In this document: positions 1 to 5,702 of the stretch, in pieces
Layout: each line of letters opens with the position of its first letter
Numbering within the stretch: position 1 is the stretch's first letter
Assembly (NCBI GenBank): GCA_026785645.1
Contig: JAJAZM010000018.1
Span: 1-5,806, forward strand
Direction of reading: 5' to 3'
Length of the DNA stretch: 5,806 nucleotides
Origin: Sphingomonas bacterium
Lineage (GTDB): Bacteria; Pseudomonadota; Alphaproteobacteria; Sphingomonadales; Sphingomonadaceae
Notes under the pieces: model-generated
Seen by the model: only the letters and a program-made list of their open reading frames with translations
The model's database searches: none
What the model was told of the DNA's origin: nothing
Made by a program: the position numbers and the translations under genes

Positions 1-481
1 GAATGGCGCCGATTATGTCGCGGTCGGCCGGCTGCTGCGCGAGCGCGGGGCGCTTCCGTCTGGTGGAGCGACGATGGACGGGATCGTGAGCTGGATGCGC
101 GCCCAGCCCGATCGCGGTGTCTCGCTGATGCGCGAAAATCCGAGCTACATCTTCTTTCGCGAACTGACCGGCCCGGGACCGCTTGGTGCGATGGGCCTGC
201 CCGTCACGCCGCGCGGCACGGTCGCCGCCGATCCGTTGTTCGAGCCATTGGGCGCACCGGTGTTCCTCGACCTCGATCGCGATTTCGCCGACGGGCTGTG
301 GGTCGCGCAGGATACCGGCGGTGCGATCAAGGGCGCCAACCGCTACGATACATTCTGGGGGGCAGGGCCGTCCGCCAAATCGATCGCCGGAGGCATGTCG
401 GCGCAAGGCAGCGCGCTGGTCCTGCTGCCGAAGGGTGTCGCGGCTCGGTTAGCGGCGGAAAATGCGGCCATTATCCGCTGA
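1..481 (+). CDS. mltA: Membrane-bound lytic murein transglycosylase A, C-terminal part (5' end outside window)
   Basis: This is the last ~159 codons of a gene that enters from the left edge; the reading frame is open from base 2. MltA cleaves the MurNAc-GlcNAc bond of peptidoglycan in the periplasm, leaving 1,6-anhydroMurNAc ends. The fragment starts in the family region NGADYVAVGRLL, followed by NPSYIFFRE and GPLGAMGLPVTPRG. The C-terminal 3D domain comes next, with VAQDTGGAIKG and RYDTFWG. The Asp codons at 311-313 and 347-349 are conserved 3D-domain aspartates; one aspartate of this domain is the catalytic acid in E. coli MltA (Asp308 there). The end LVLLPKGVAARLA is typical. The N-terminal signal or lipoprotein region lies outside the window and cannot be judged. 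The last 20 bases overlap the smr start, so the two genes are probably cotranscribed. The MltA-Smr pairing is common in alphaproteobacteria. No truncation is visible. Confidence 0.93.
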   Translation, partial: NGADYVAVGRLLRERGALPSGGATMDGIVSWMRAQPDRGVSLMRENPSYIFFRELTGPGPLGAMGLPVTPRGTVAADPLFEPLGAPVFLDLDRDFADGLWVAQDTGGAIKGANRYDTFWGAGPSAKSIAGGMSAQGSALVLLPKGVAARLAAENAAIIR

Positions 482-995
482 GGAACAGGCGTTATGGGCG
501 CGGGTGACCGCGTCGATCCGTCCGCTGTCGCGCGAAACGCCCGACCCCGAGCCGGTCATACCAGCACCGTCGGCGCAACCGGCGCTTCCACCCAAGCCGA
601 GAGCCAAGGCGCCGCCGCCGCCGCGCCGAATGCCGATCGCTCCGCCCCCGCGCCGGGTGATCGCCAACACGCTCGATGGGGGCTGGGACCGTCGGCTCAA
701 GGGCGGCACGGTCGAGCCCGACCGGATTCTCGATTTGCACGGCCATAATCTCGACCAGGCGTGGGAGGCGATCGATCGGTCGCTCGAGACCGCAATCGCG
801 CGCGGCGAACGGGTGTTGCTGCTGATCACCGGTCATGCCCGCGCCGGCGACCCGCCGGTCGAACGCGGGCGGATTCGTGCCGCGGTCAACGACTGGTTGA
901 CCATATCGCGTCATTCAAGCCGGATCGCGGCGGTTCGCCAGGCGCATCGCCGCCATGGCGGAGGCGGCAGCCTGTATTTGATACTGCGGCGTTAA
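462..995 (+). CDS. Smr-domain protein (small MutS-related domain), 177 aa
   Basis: This is a small cytoplasmic protein with a single C-terminal Smr domain. The N-terminus (MRPLSAEEQALWARV, 1-15) is typical of alphaproteobacterial Smr proteins. A low-complexity Pro/Ala/Arg linker follows at about 27-65, encoded partly by a GCC run at 611-622. The Smr core covers about 85-177: LDLHG at 90-94, LLLITGHARAG at 119-129, and the C-terminal HGGGGSLYLILRR at 165-177. Smr domains bind nucleic acid and some are nucleases; the E. coli relative SmrB cleaves mRNA at collided ribosomes. The substrate of this protein is not evident. The usual TG-x-G motif reads TGHA here, so activity is uncertain. The ATG at 462 lies inside mltA (20-bp overlap) with only a weak purine-rich stretch before it (GGCGGAAA), which suggests translation coupled to mltA. 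The start is supported by the family-like N-terminus. Confidence 0.88.
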   Translation: MRPLSAEEQALWARVTASIRPLSRETPDPEPVIPAPSAQPALPPKPRAKAPPPPRRMPIAPPPRRVIANTLDGGWDRRLKGGTVEPDRILDLHGHNLDQAWEAIDRSLETAIARGERVLLLITGHARAGDPPVERGRIRAAVNDWLTISRHSSRIAAVRQAHRRHGGGGSLYLILRR

Positions 996-1035
996 CCTTC
1001 ACGCTCGACGCATATTTAACCCCGACCGTTTAATC
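992..1035. promoter_or_regulatory. Three TTAA(C/T)C elements, CtrA-half-site-like
   Basis: TTAACC occurs at 992-997 (overlapping the smr TAA stop) and at 1016-1021, and TTAATC at 1030-1035, all in the same orientation. Start-to-start spacings are 24 and 14 bp. The alphaproteobacterial cell-cycle regulator CtrA recognises TTAA-N7-TTAA, or TTAACC-type half sites. The N7 spacing is not met here (10 bases separate the last two TTAA), so these could only be half sites. The patch stands out because the surroundings are strongly GC-rich. It overlaps the candidate promoter of the GGDEF-EAL gene. Binding by CtrA is inference. Confidence 0.3.
1005..1034 (+). promoter_or_regulatory. Candidate sigma70-type promoter of the GGDEF-EAL gene
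   Basis: TCGACG (1005-1010) and TTTAAT (1029-1034) are separated by 18 bp. They match the -35 consensus TTGACA at 4 of 6 positions and the -10 consensus TATAAT at 5 of 6. Transcription would start near 1041, giving a leader of about 50 nt before the ATG at 1093. This is the only AT-rich stretch between smr and the next gene. The match is moderate and no transcript data are available. Confidence 0.35.
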
Positions 1036-1050
1036 GCTGCCTCGTGAAAT

Positions 1051-1072
1051 GGCGGTCGCTCCGCCCCTTTTT
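1051..1072 (+). terminator. Short hairpin plus T-run (possible terminator or attenuator)
   Basis: GGCGG (1051-1055), loop TCGCT, CCGCC (1061-1065), then CC and TTTTT (1068-1072). The layout is that of an intrinsic terminator, but the stem is only 5 bp and the T-run is short. It lies downstream of the candidate promoter and only 20 bp before the GGDEF-EAL start. It could end the mltA-smr transcript, act as an attenuator in the GGDEF-EAL leader, or have no function. Confidence 0.35.
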
Positions 1073-1092
1073 GCGAAAGCGCGAATGCGGCG

Positions 1093-2769
1093 ATGAACGA
1101 CGGAACAGCCCAGAAAGTCAGCAATGCCCTCCTGTCCGGCGCGGCGGGAGTCGCGTCGTTCCTATTCTCGCTTGCCGCCTTCCTGTACATCACCGAACTC
1201 GACAAGCAGATCGTCGCTTCGCTCGTGGCGGGCGCCTTTTGCTTGCTGATCAGTTACGTCGCTTCCGAACGCCCCAACAGCGAAAGCGCGCGGGCACTGA
1301 CCGCACTCGCCGAGCGCCTGCTGGCAGTCGAGGATGGCGACCTGACCTCACCCGCGCCGGCGATCCTGCGCGAAACCAACCCCAAGCTCGCCGCCGCGGT
1401 CGACAGCCTGTTCGAGGAGGTTCGCGCCTCGATCGAAAATGCCCATGCGCTGGGGATGTACGATCCGGTAACTTCGCTTCCTAACCGACTTCATTTCCGC
1501 TCCGAGGCCGACAAGATGTTGAGCGTCGCAGGCGGCGCCCGGTCAGCGATGCTGTTCGTCGATCTCGATCGGTTCAAGGCGGTCAACGATTGCCTTGGCC
1601 ATGCGCGCGGCGACCAGTTGCTGGTGATGGTCGCCAACCGGCTGCGGGTGGTGGTCACCGCCGAAATCGGCGACAGCGCCTTGCCGCGGCCCTTGCTGGC
1701 GCGATTGGCGGGCGACGAGTTCACCTTATTCTTCCCCGAGATCGAAGGATTAGCCGAGATCGAAATGATTTCGCGGCGGATGGCGCTGGCGATTTCCGAG
1801 CCGTTCCAGCTTCAGGGTCACAGCATCGACATTGGCGCGTCGATCGGGGTCGCCGTGTCGCCCGATCATGGCTCGACCGTCGAAGGGCTGATGCGTGCCG
1901 CCGATCTCGCCATGTACCGCGCCAAGGCGCGTGGCGGCGGGCAGCATTGCCTGTTCAGCGAGGAGCTCAAGCGCGAGCATCAATTACGCGTCGAGACCGA
2001 GCAGGCGCTGACCGATGTCGTCCCGCGCGGCCAGCTTCGGCTTGCGCTCCAGCCGCAGATGAGCCTGACTACGGGCGAGACCACCGGGGTCGAGGCGCTG
2101 CTTCGCTGGCAGCATCCGCGTGACGGCATTCGAGCCCCGGCAACCTTCATCCCGATTGCCGAGCAGACCGGGATGATCGGCGAAATTGGCGATTGGGTGA
2201 TGGACCAGGTGGCGATCATCCTGAGCGGGTGGCGCCGCCAAGGCGTCAAGCGACGGCTGTCGTTCAACATCAGTCCGCGCCAGCTCGACCGAGTCGATTT
2301 CTTCACTCGGTTGCGCCACACTTTCGCCGCGCACGATGTGCCCTTGTCGATGATCGAGCTCGAATTCACCGAGACCGCCGCGATGCAATGCTCCGAGTCG
2401 GACCTCGCCGAAATCGCCGCCCTCCGTGCCGAAGGCGCGTCGATCGCGATCGACGATTTCGGGACTGGCTACTCCAACCTCGCGCGGCTTCGCTCGATGC
2501 CACTCGACCGGGTCAAGCTCGACCAGTCGCTGATCGCCGAGATCGAGACCAGCGAGAAAGCGCGGGTCGTGGTCCAGGCGGTGGTTCACCTGATCAAGGG
2601 CGTTGACTGCGAGATCGTCGCCGAGGCGGTCGAGAATAGCGCGCAAGCCGATCTGTTGCGCGCCATGGGTTGCGACACGGTCCAAGGGTATGTCTTCGCC
2701 GAGCCGATGTTCGAGGATGAATTCAATGCGTGGCTGGCCAATGCCGACGGCAAGCGCTCGGTGGCCTAA
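1093..2769 (+). CDS. Membrane-anchored bifunctional GGDEF-EAL protein (diguanylate cyclase / c-di-GMP phosphodiesterase), 558 aa
   Basis: This protein probably makes and/or hydrolyses cyclic di-GMP at the inner membrane. Two hydrophobic segments (about 13-33 and 40-58) are joined by a loop of only about six residues, so there is no periplasmic sensor domain. A HAMP-like stretch follows (about 66-116, including GDLTSP at 82-87). The GGDEF domain spans about 121-290: DLDRFKAVND at 157-166 carries the metal Asp, and the signature is AGDEF at 206-210, a variant found in some active cyclases. The inhibitory RxxD I-site is absent; the equivalent residues 197-200 read LPRP. The EAL domain spans about 310-550 with the usual catalytic set: E334 (EALLRW), N392, E424 and E427, D454-D455 in DDFGTGY, K475, E511 and E514 (AEAVEN), and Q531 in QGY. 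Both activities are therefore plausible; which dominates cannot be read from sequence. No strong Shine-Dalgarno precedes the ATG. The 3' end overlaps convergent dapE by 4 bp. Confidence 0.93.
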   Translation: MNDGTAQKVSNALLSGAAGVASFLFSLAAFLYITELDKQIVASLVAGAFCLLISYVASERPNSESARALTALAERLLAVEDGDLTSPAPAILRETNPKLAAAVDSLFEEVRASIENAHALGMYDPVTSLPNRLHFRSEADKMLSVAGGARSAMLFVDLDRFKAVNDCLGHARGDQLLVMVANRLRVVVTAEIGDSALPRPLLARLAGDEFTLFFPEIEGLAEIEMISRRMALAISEPFQLQGHSIDIGASIGVAVSPDHGSTVEGLMRAADLAMYRAKARGGGQHCLFSEELKREHQLRVETEQALTDVVPRGQLRLALQPQMSLTTGETTGVEALLRWQHPRDGIRAPATFIPIAEQTGMIGEIGDWVMDQVAIILSGWRRQGVKRRLSFNISPRQLDRVDFFTRLRHTFAAHDVPLSMIELEFTETAAMQCSESDLAEIAALRAEGASIAIDDFGTGYSNLARLRSMPLDRVKLDQSLIAEIETSEKARVVVQAVVHLIKGVDCEIVAEAVENSAQADLLRAMGCDTVQGYVFAEPMFEDEFNAWLANADGKRSVA

Positions 2770-2779
2770 GCCAAAGCGC
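2754..2779. other. Imperfect inverted repeat centred on the overlapping stops of the GGDEF-EAL gene and dapE
   Basis: The outer arms GCGCT (2754-2758) and AGCGC (2775-2779) pair. So do the inner arms TGGC (2762-2765) and GCCA (2770-2773). They are separated by a 3x1 internal loop. The 4-base loop CTAA (2766-2769) contains both stop codons: TAA on the plus strand and TAG on the minus strand. There is no T-run on either side, so it is not a standard intrinsic terminator. It could stall or protect both converging transcripts, or be chance in GC-rich coding sequence. Confidence 0.25.
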
Positions 2780-3896
2780 GCTCGATGACCCGCTGATAGA
2801 TGTTTGCCAACGTCTCGATATCCGCCACTGCCGCGCTTTCGCCGACCTTGTGCATGGTCGCGTTGGGCAGGCCGAAATCGACCACCGGGCAGAGTGCGAT
2901 CAGGAAACGACCATCCGATGTGCCGCCACCGGTGGAAAGCGCCGGAGCAATCCCGGTTTCCGATGTGATCGCCGACACCACAAGATCGTAAAGTTGACCG
3001 GGCGGGGTGAGGAAGGCTTCGCCGCTGATCTTGGCAAGGACGCTTGCGCCCGGCGCCTCGCGCTCGACGACAGCCTCGACCATCCGCACCAGATCGGCCC
3101 CGCGCTGGAGGTTGTTGAAGCGGATGTTGAGCCGCGCGGTGGCGCCGGCGGGGATCAAATTGGTCGCGCCCGGCGGGCAGCCGATATCGGTGAATTCGAG
3201 GTTGGACGGCGGGAAGCTGTCATTGCCCTGGTCGAGCACCACTGAATCGAGCGCGGCGACGATCCGCGCCAATTTGCCGACCGGATTGTCGGCGCGGTGG
3301 GGGTAAGCGACATGGCCCTGGGTTCCCGGCACCTCGATCCATAGATTGACCGATCCGCGCCGCCCGATCTTGATCGTGTCGCCAAGCGCGGCTTCAGAGG
3401 TCGGCTCGCCGATCAGGATCATGTCGGGCTTTAGGTCATGCTCGACCAGCCAATCGATGATCGCCGGGGTGCCGAAGGTCGCCGGCCCTTCCTCGTCGCC
3501 GGTGATCAGGAAAGAGAGGGTGCCGCGATGCTCCGTAACGCGTGAAGCGGCGGCAGCGAAAGCGGCGATCGCGCTCTTCATGTCATTGGCGCCGCGCCCG
3601 ATCAGTCGGCCGTCCTCGATCACCGGGACGAACGGATCGCTGGCCCAGCCGTCGCCGGGGGGGACGACGTCGAAATGCCCGGCAAAGCCGAAGTGCGGGC
3701 TGCCTGATCCGCGAATCGCAACGAGATTCTCGACCGGTCCGTCGGGGGATTCGCCGACGGTGAAGCGGTGAACGTCGAACCCGAGCGGGAGCAAGGCCTC
3801 CTCCAGTTGGTCGAAAACGCGGCCGCTGGCGGGCGTCACGCTGGGGCAGGCGATCAGCTTTTTGGCCAGATCGACCGGATCGATTAGGGATGTCAT
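2766..3896 (-). CDS. dapE: Succinyl-diaminopimelate desuccinylase, 376 aa
   Basis: DapE hydrolyses N-succinyl-L,L-diaminopimelate to succinate and L,L-diaminopimelate in the cytoplasm. This is the succinylase branch feeding lysine and peptidoglycan synthesis. The protein is a di-zinc M20 peptidase-family enzyme. Metal and catalytic residues are all visible: H74 and D76 in FAGHFDVVP, D105 in GRGANDMKS, E135-E136 in TGDEEGP, E164 in IGEPTS, and H349 in NATMHK. Spacing matches Haemophilus DapE closely. GRRGSVN and QGHVAYPH (about 178-200) mark the dimerisation region, and STGGGTSDGRF (321-331) is the conserved C-terminal loop. Length is normal for the family. The ATG at 3896 was chosen because MTSLIDPVDLAKKLIACPSV matches the usual N-terminus; the frame stays open to 4025 but that extension is Arg-rich shadow of the cupin gene. 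No Shine-Dalgarno is visible before this ATG. A TTG at 3920 is a weaker alternative. Confidence 0.95.
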   Translation of the reverse strand: MTSLIDPVDLAKKLIACPSVTPASGRVFDQLEEALLPLGFDVHRFTVGESPDGPVENLVAIRGSGSPHFGFAGHFDVVPPGDGWASDPFVPVIEDGRLIGRGANDMKSAIAAFAAAASRVTEHRGTLSFLITGDEEGPATFGTPAIIDWLVEHDLKPDMILIGEPTSEAALGDTIKIGRRGSVNLWIEVPGTQGHVAYPHRADNPVGKLARIVAALDSVVLDQGNDSFPPSNLEFTDIGCPPGATNLIPAGATARLNIRFNNLQRGADLVRMVEAVVEREAPGASVLAKISGEAFLTPPGQLYDLVVSAITSETGIAPALSTGGGTSDGRFLIALCPVVDFGLPNATMHKVGESAAVADIETLANIYQRVIERALA

Positions 3897-3910
3897 GACC
3901 GGGGAGTAGC

Positions 3911-3918
3911 AAGGAGGG
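3911..3918 (+). promoter_or_regulatory. Strong Shine-Dalgarno of the cupin gene
   Basis: AAGGAGGG ends 4 bases before the ATG at 3923, with GGAGG at 3913-3917. It is the best ribosome binding site in the window and fixes the cupin start. It lies in the 26-bp gap to dapE; read on the other strand, the dapE leader carries the complement CCCTCCTT just upstream of its own start. Confidence 0.85.
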
Positions 3919-3922
3919 AGCA

Positions 3923-4372
3923 ATGCCGAAAGTCGATCTTTCCCAAATCGAGCAGACCAACCGCACCGGCTATCCCGCGCCCTACGACCGCGACGTCGCC
4001 GGGCGGCAATATCGGCGGCTTGCACCGGCGCTCGGCCTGACCGATTTCGGTGCGAGCGAGGTGATGCTCGAGCCTGGCGCCTGGTCGAGCCAGCGCCACT
4101 GGCACGAGGACGAGGACGAATTGCTGGTGATGATCGCGGGTGAGGCTCAGCTGGTCGAGGAAAGTGGCGCGACGTCGCTCAAGGCGGGGGATATCGTGGC
4201 CTGGCCAAAGGGCGTCGCCAACGGTCATCACCTGGTCAACGACAGTGGTGCCCCGTGCCGTTTTGTAGTGATCGGAAGGCCCGCGGCAAGCGATTGCCAT
4301 TATCCCGATATCGACCTTCATCTCGACGGGCCGGGCCAGATGTATCGCCGGCGCGACGGGAGCGCGGTCTAG
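3923..4372 (+). CDS. Single-domain cupin protein, 149 aa
   Basis: This is a small, probably cytoplasmic beta-barrel protein of the Cupin_2 type; no signal peptide is seen. Cupin motif 1 runs G52-x6-H59-W-H61-x4-E66-x6-G73, with the cluster RHWHEDEDE at 58-66. H59, H61 and E66 are the expected metal ligands. Motif 2 is GDIVAWPKGVANGHHLVN (89-106), where H102 or H103 would be the fourth ligand. The tail has the family-like CHYPDIDLHL (125-134) and ends in YRRRDGSAV. Similar proteins are widespread in proteobacteria and are annotated only as cupin-domain proteins. They may be metal-dependent isomerases or dioxygenases or sugar- or ligand-binding proteins; I cannot name a substrate. The gene is divergent from dapE and convergent with the GST gene. 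Its TAG stop overlaps the GST stop within CTAG (4369-4372). Confidence 0.88.
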   Translation: MPKVDLSQIEQTNRTGYPAPYDRDVAGRQYRRLAPALGLTDFGASEVMLEPGAWSSQRHWHEDEDELLVMIAGEAQLVEESGATSLKAGDIVAWPKGVANGHHLVNDSGAPCRFVVIGRPAASDCHYPDIDLHLDGPGQMYRRRDGSAV

Positions 4373-4386
4373 GCCTTTTCGCTTTC
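4358..4386. other. Imperfect inverted repeat around the overlapping stops of the cupin and GST genes
   Basis: AGCG (4361-4364) can pair with CGCT (4380-4383), and the plus-strand RNA can extend this outward to 4358/4386 through two G-U pairs. Inside, GGT (4366-4368) pairs with GCC (4373-4375), including one wobble. The loop CTAG (4369-4372) holds both TAG stops. Four T (4376-4379) lie in the internal loop, not after the stem, so it is not an ordinary intrinsic terminator. The fold is weak and may be chance. Confidence 0.15.
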
Positions 4387-5031
4387 ATATTGCTCGATCA
4401 CCCATGGCTCGTCCTGAGCGAGCTCGATCCATTCGACGACGTCGGCGCGGTGCAGGACGGCTTCCATGTAAGCGGCGGCGAAGGGCGGGATCTTGACCCC
4501 GTAGGTGACAAAGCGGGTGACCACTGGCGCGAACATGATGTCCACCGCGCACCACGTGCCGAACAGATAGTCGCCGCCGCTGCCGAAGCGGGCGCGGGCT
4601 TGGGCCCACAGGTTGAGGATGCGAATGATCTCCGCCTCCACTTCGGGGGTAAGATCGACCGACGGATACGTGCGACGGACATTCATCGGCAATTCGCGGC
4701 GCATGTGCGCAAAGCTCGAATGCATTTCGGCGGCCATCGAGCGCGCCATGCCGCGTGCGCTTTCATCCTCGGGCCAGAATTTCTCCCGGCCGACCCGGTC
4801 GACCAGGAACTCGATGATCGCGAGGCTGTCCCACACCACGCAATCGCCTTCCCACAAGATCGGGACCTTGCCCAGCGAGGGAGCGAATTCATCGCCCTCG
4901 CGGCGCTTTTCCCATTCCTCGCCGAACAACGGGACGACCAGTTCCTCAAATTCGAGACCCGATTGTTTGCACGCCAACCAGCCGCGCATCGACCAGGAGG
5001 AATATGCGCGATTGCCGATGATCAGTTTCAC
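4369..5031 (-). CDS. Glutathione S-transferase family protein, 220 aa
   Basis: This is a cytosolic GST-fold protein. The thioredoxin-like N-terminal domain covers about 1-80. It begins MKLIIGNRAYSSWSMRGW (1-18), where Ser11, Ser12 or Ser14 could be the glutathione-activating residue. GKVPIL (54-59) carries the cis-proline at P57, and WDSLAI (67-72) carries the D68-S69 glutathione gamma-glutamyl binding pair. The helical C-terminal domain covers about 90-215, with MAAEMHSSFAHMRRELPMNV (99-118) and DYLFGTWCAVDIMFAPVVTR (154-173). The sequence resembles zeta-like or uncharacterised bacterial GSTs; the substrate is unknown. The start is GTG at 5031, chosen because MKLIIGNRAYSSWS is the expected N-terminus. 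This GTG overlaps the engB TGA stop (GTGA), with GAGG about 10 bases upstream. Translation is therefore probably coupled to engB. The in-frame extension to 5145 is shadow sequence. Confidence 0.9.
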   Translation of the reverse strand: MKLIIGNRAYSSWSMRGWLACKQSGLEFEELVVPLFGEEWEKRREGDEFAPSLGKVPILWEGDCVVWDSLAIIEFLVDRVGREKFWPEDESARGMARSMAAEMHSSFAHMRRELPMNVRRTYPSVDLTPEVEAEIIRILNLWAQARARFGSGGDYLFGTWCAVDIMFAPVVTRFVTYGVKIPPFAAAYMEAVLHRADVVEWIELAQDEPWVIEQYESEKA

Positions 5032-5702
5032 GACATCACCGCCTCGAGCACCGCGGTGCGGAGCTCGGCGATCCCGTCGCCGGTTTCGCTCGACGTCGCC
5101 AGAATGAGCGGATGCGCGGCCTGATGCTTGCGCGCTTCGGTCCAAACCTGCTCGATCGTCGTGGCGAGCGCGGTCGGCTTGATCTTGTCGGCCTTGGTCA
5201 GCACGAGATGATAGCTGACCGCGGCATCGTCGAGCATCTTCATGATGTCGTGATCGACCGCCTTGAGGCCATGGCGGCTGTCGACCAGCACCAAGGCGCG
5301 CTTGAGCACCTGCCGTCCGCGCAGATAGTCGTTGATCAGGAAGCGCCAGCGGCGGACCATGTCCTTGGGCGCTTCGGCAAAGCCATAGCCCGGCATGTCG
5401 ACCAGCCGGAATATCAGCGGACGCCCGACGTCGAAGATGTTGAGCTCCTGCGTGCGGCCCGGGGTGTTCGATGCGCGGGCCAGCTTGCTGCGGTTGGTCA
5501 GCGCGTTGATCAGCGACGACTTGCCGACGTTGGACCGTCCCGCAACCGCAATTTCTGGCACGTCGGGGGAGGGGAGATGCTCAAGCTGCGGGGCCGACTT
5601 CAGAAAGTCGATCGGCCCCGAAAACAGCTTTCGGGCAGCCTCGGTCAGTTCCGCATTGTCGGGCTCGTCATTGCCCGGCTGGAAATCGTCGGCCGCGGTC
5701 AT
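5028..5702 (-). CDS. engB: Ribosome biogenesis GTP-binding protein EngB/YsxC (YihA), 224 aa
   Basis: This is a cytoplasmic TRAFAC-class GTPase needed for late assembly of the 50S ribosomal subunit. All G motifs are visible: G1 GRSNVGKS (55-62), the G2 region SNTPGRTQ (78-85), G3 DMPGYG (102-107), G4 TKAD (169-172), and a G5-like SSETGDG (204-210). VDSRHGL (140-146) is also family-typical. The N-terminal ~45 residues, acidic at first, include the FSGPIDFLKSAPQLEHLP stretch seen in alphaproteobacterial members. Length is normal. The ATG at 5702 overlaps the yidC TGA stop (ATGA), and the TGA stop overlaps the GTG start of the GST gene. The protein is therefore the middle member of a tightly coupled operon. 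YidC-EngB adjacency is common in alphaproteobacteria, often with rpmH-rnpA upstream. Confidence 0.96.
   Translation of the reverse strand: MTAADDFQPGNDEPDNAELTEAARKLFSGPIDFLKSAPQLEHLPSPDVPEIAVAGRSNVGKSSLINALTNRSKLARASNTPGRTQELNIFDVGRPLIFRLVDMPGYGFAEAPKDMVRRWRFLINDYLRGRQVLKRALVLVDSRHGLKAVDHDIMKMLDDAAVSYHLVLTKADKIKPTALATTIEQVWTEARKHQAAHPLILATSSETGDGIAELRTAVLEAVMS

Noticed and set aside
609..630. GCC-rich simple repeat
   Set aside because: It encodes the Pro-rich linker of the Smr protein (four consecutive proline codons). It is explained by coding and is not a separate repeat element.
1984..2685. Minus-strand open frame (233 codons) opposite the EAL domain
   Set aside because: The EAL catalytic residues on the plus strand are unambiguous. 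The antisense product shows only His/Asp/Arg-rich shadow composition.
3862..3890. TTGGCC-N17-TAGGGA as a cupin promoter inside dapE
   Set aside because: The spacing is right but the -10 matches TATAAT poorly, and the sequence is already constrained by coding for DapE. Not strong enough to list.
3897..4025. N-terminal extension of DapE upstream of the ATG at 3896
   Set aside because: The extra 43 residues are Arg-rich, overlap the cupin coding region antisense and have no DapE homology. The family N-terminus begins at 3896.
4352..4379. CGCG hairpin followed by TTTT at the cupin 3' end as an intrinsic terminator
   Set aside because: The stem is only 4 bp with a 7-base loop, and the T-run is about 10 bases away and only four long.
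4255..5124. Long plus-strand open frame (289 codons) opposite the GST gene
   Set aside because: The protein is low-complexity, Arg/Ala/Asp-rich and matches no family I know. It runs through the cupin 3' end and antisense to a clear GST. Long antisense frames are expected in GC-rich DNA.
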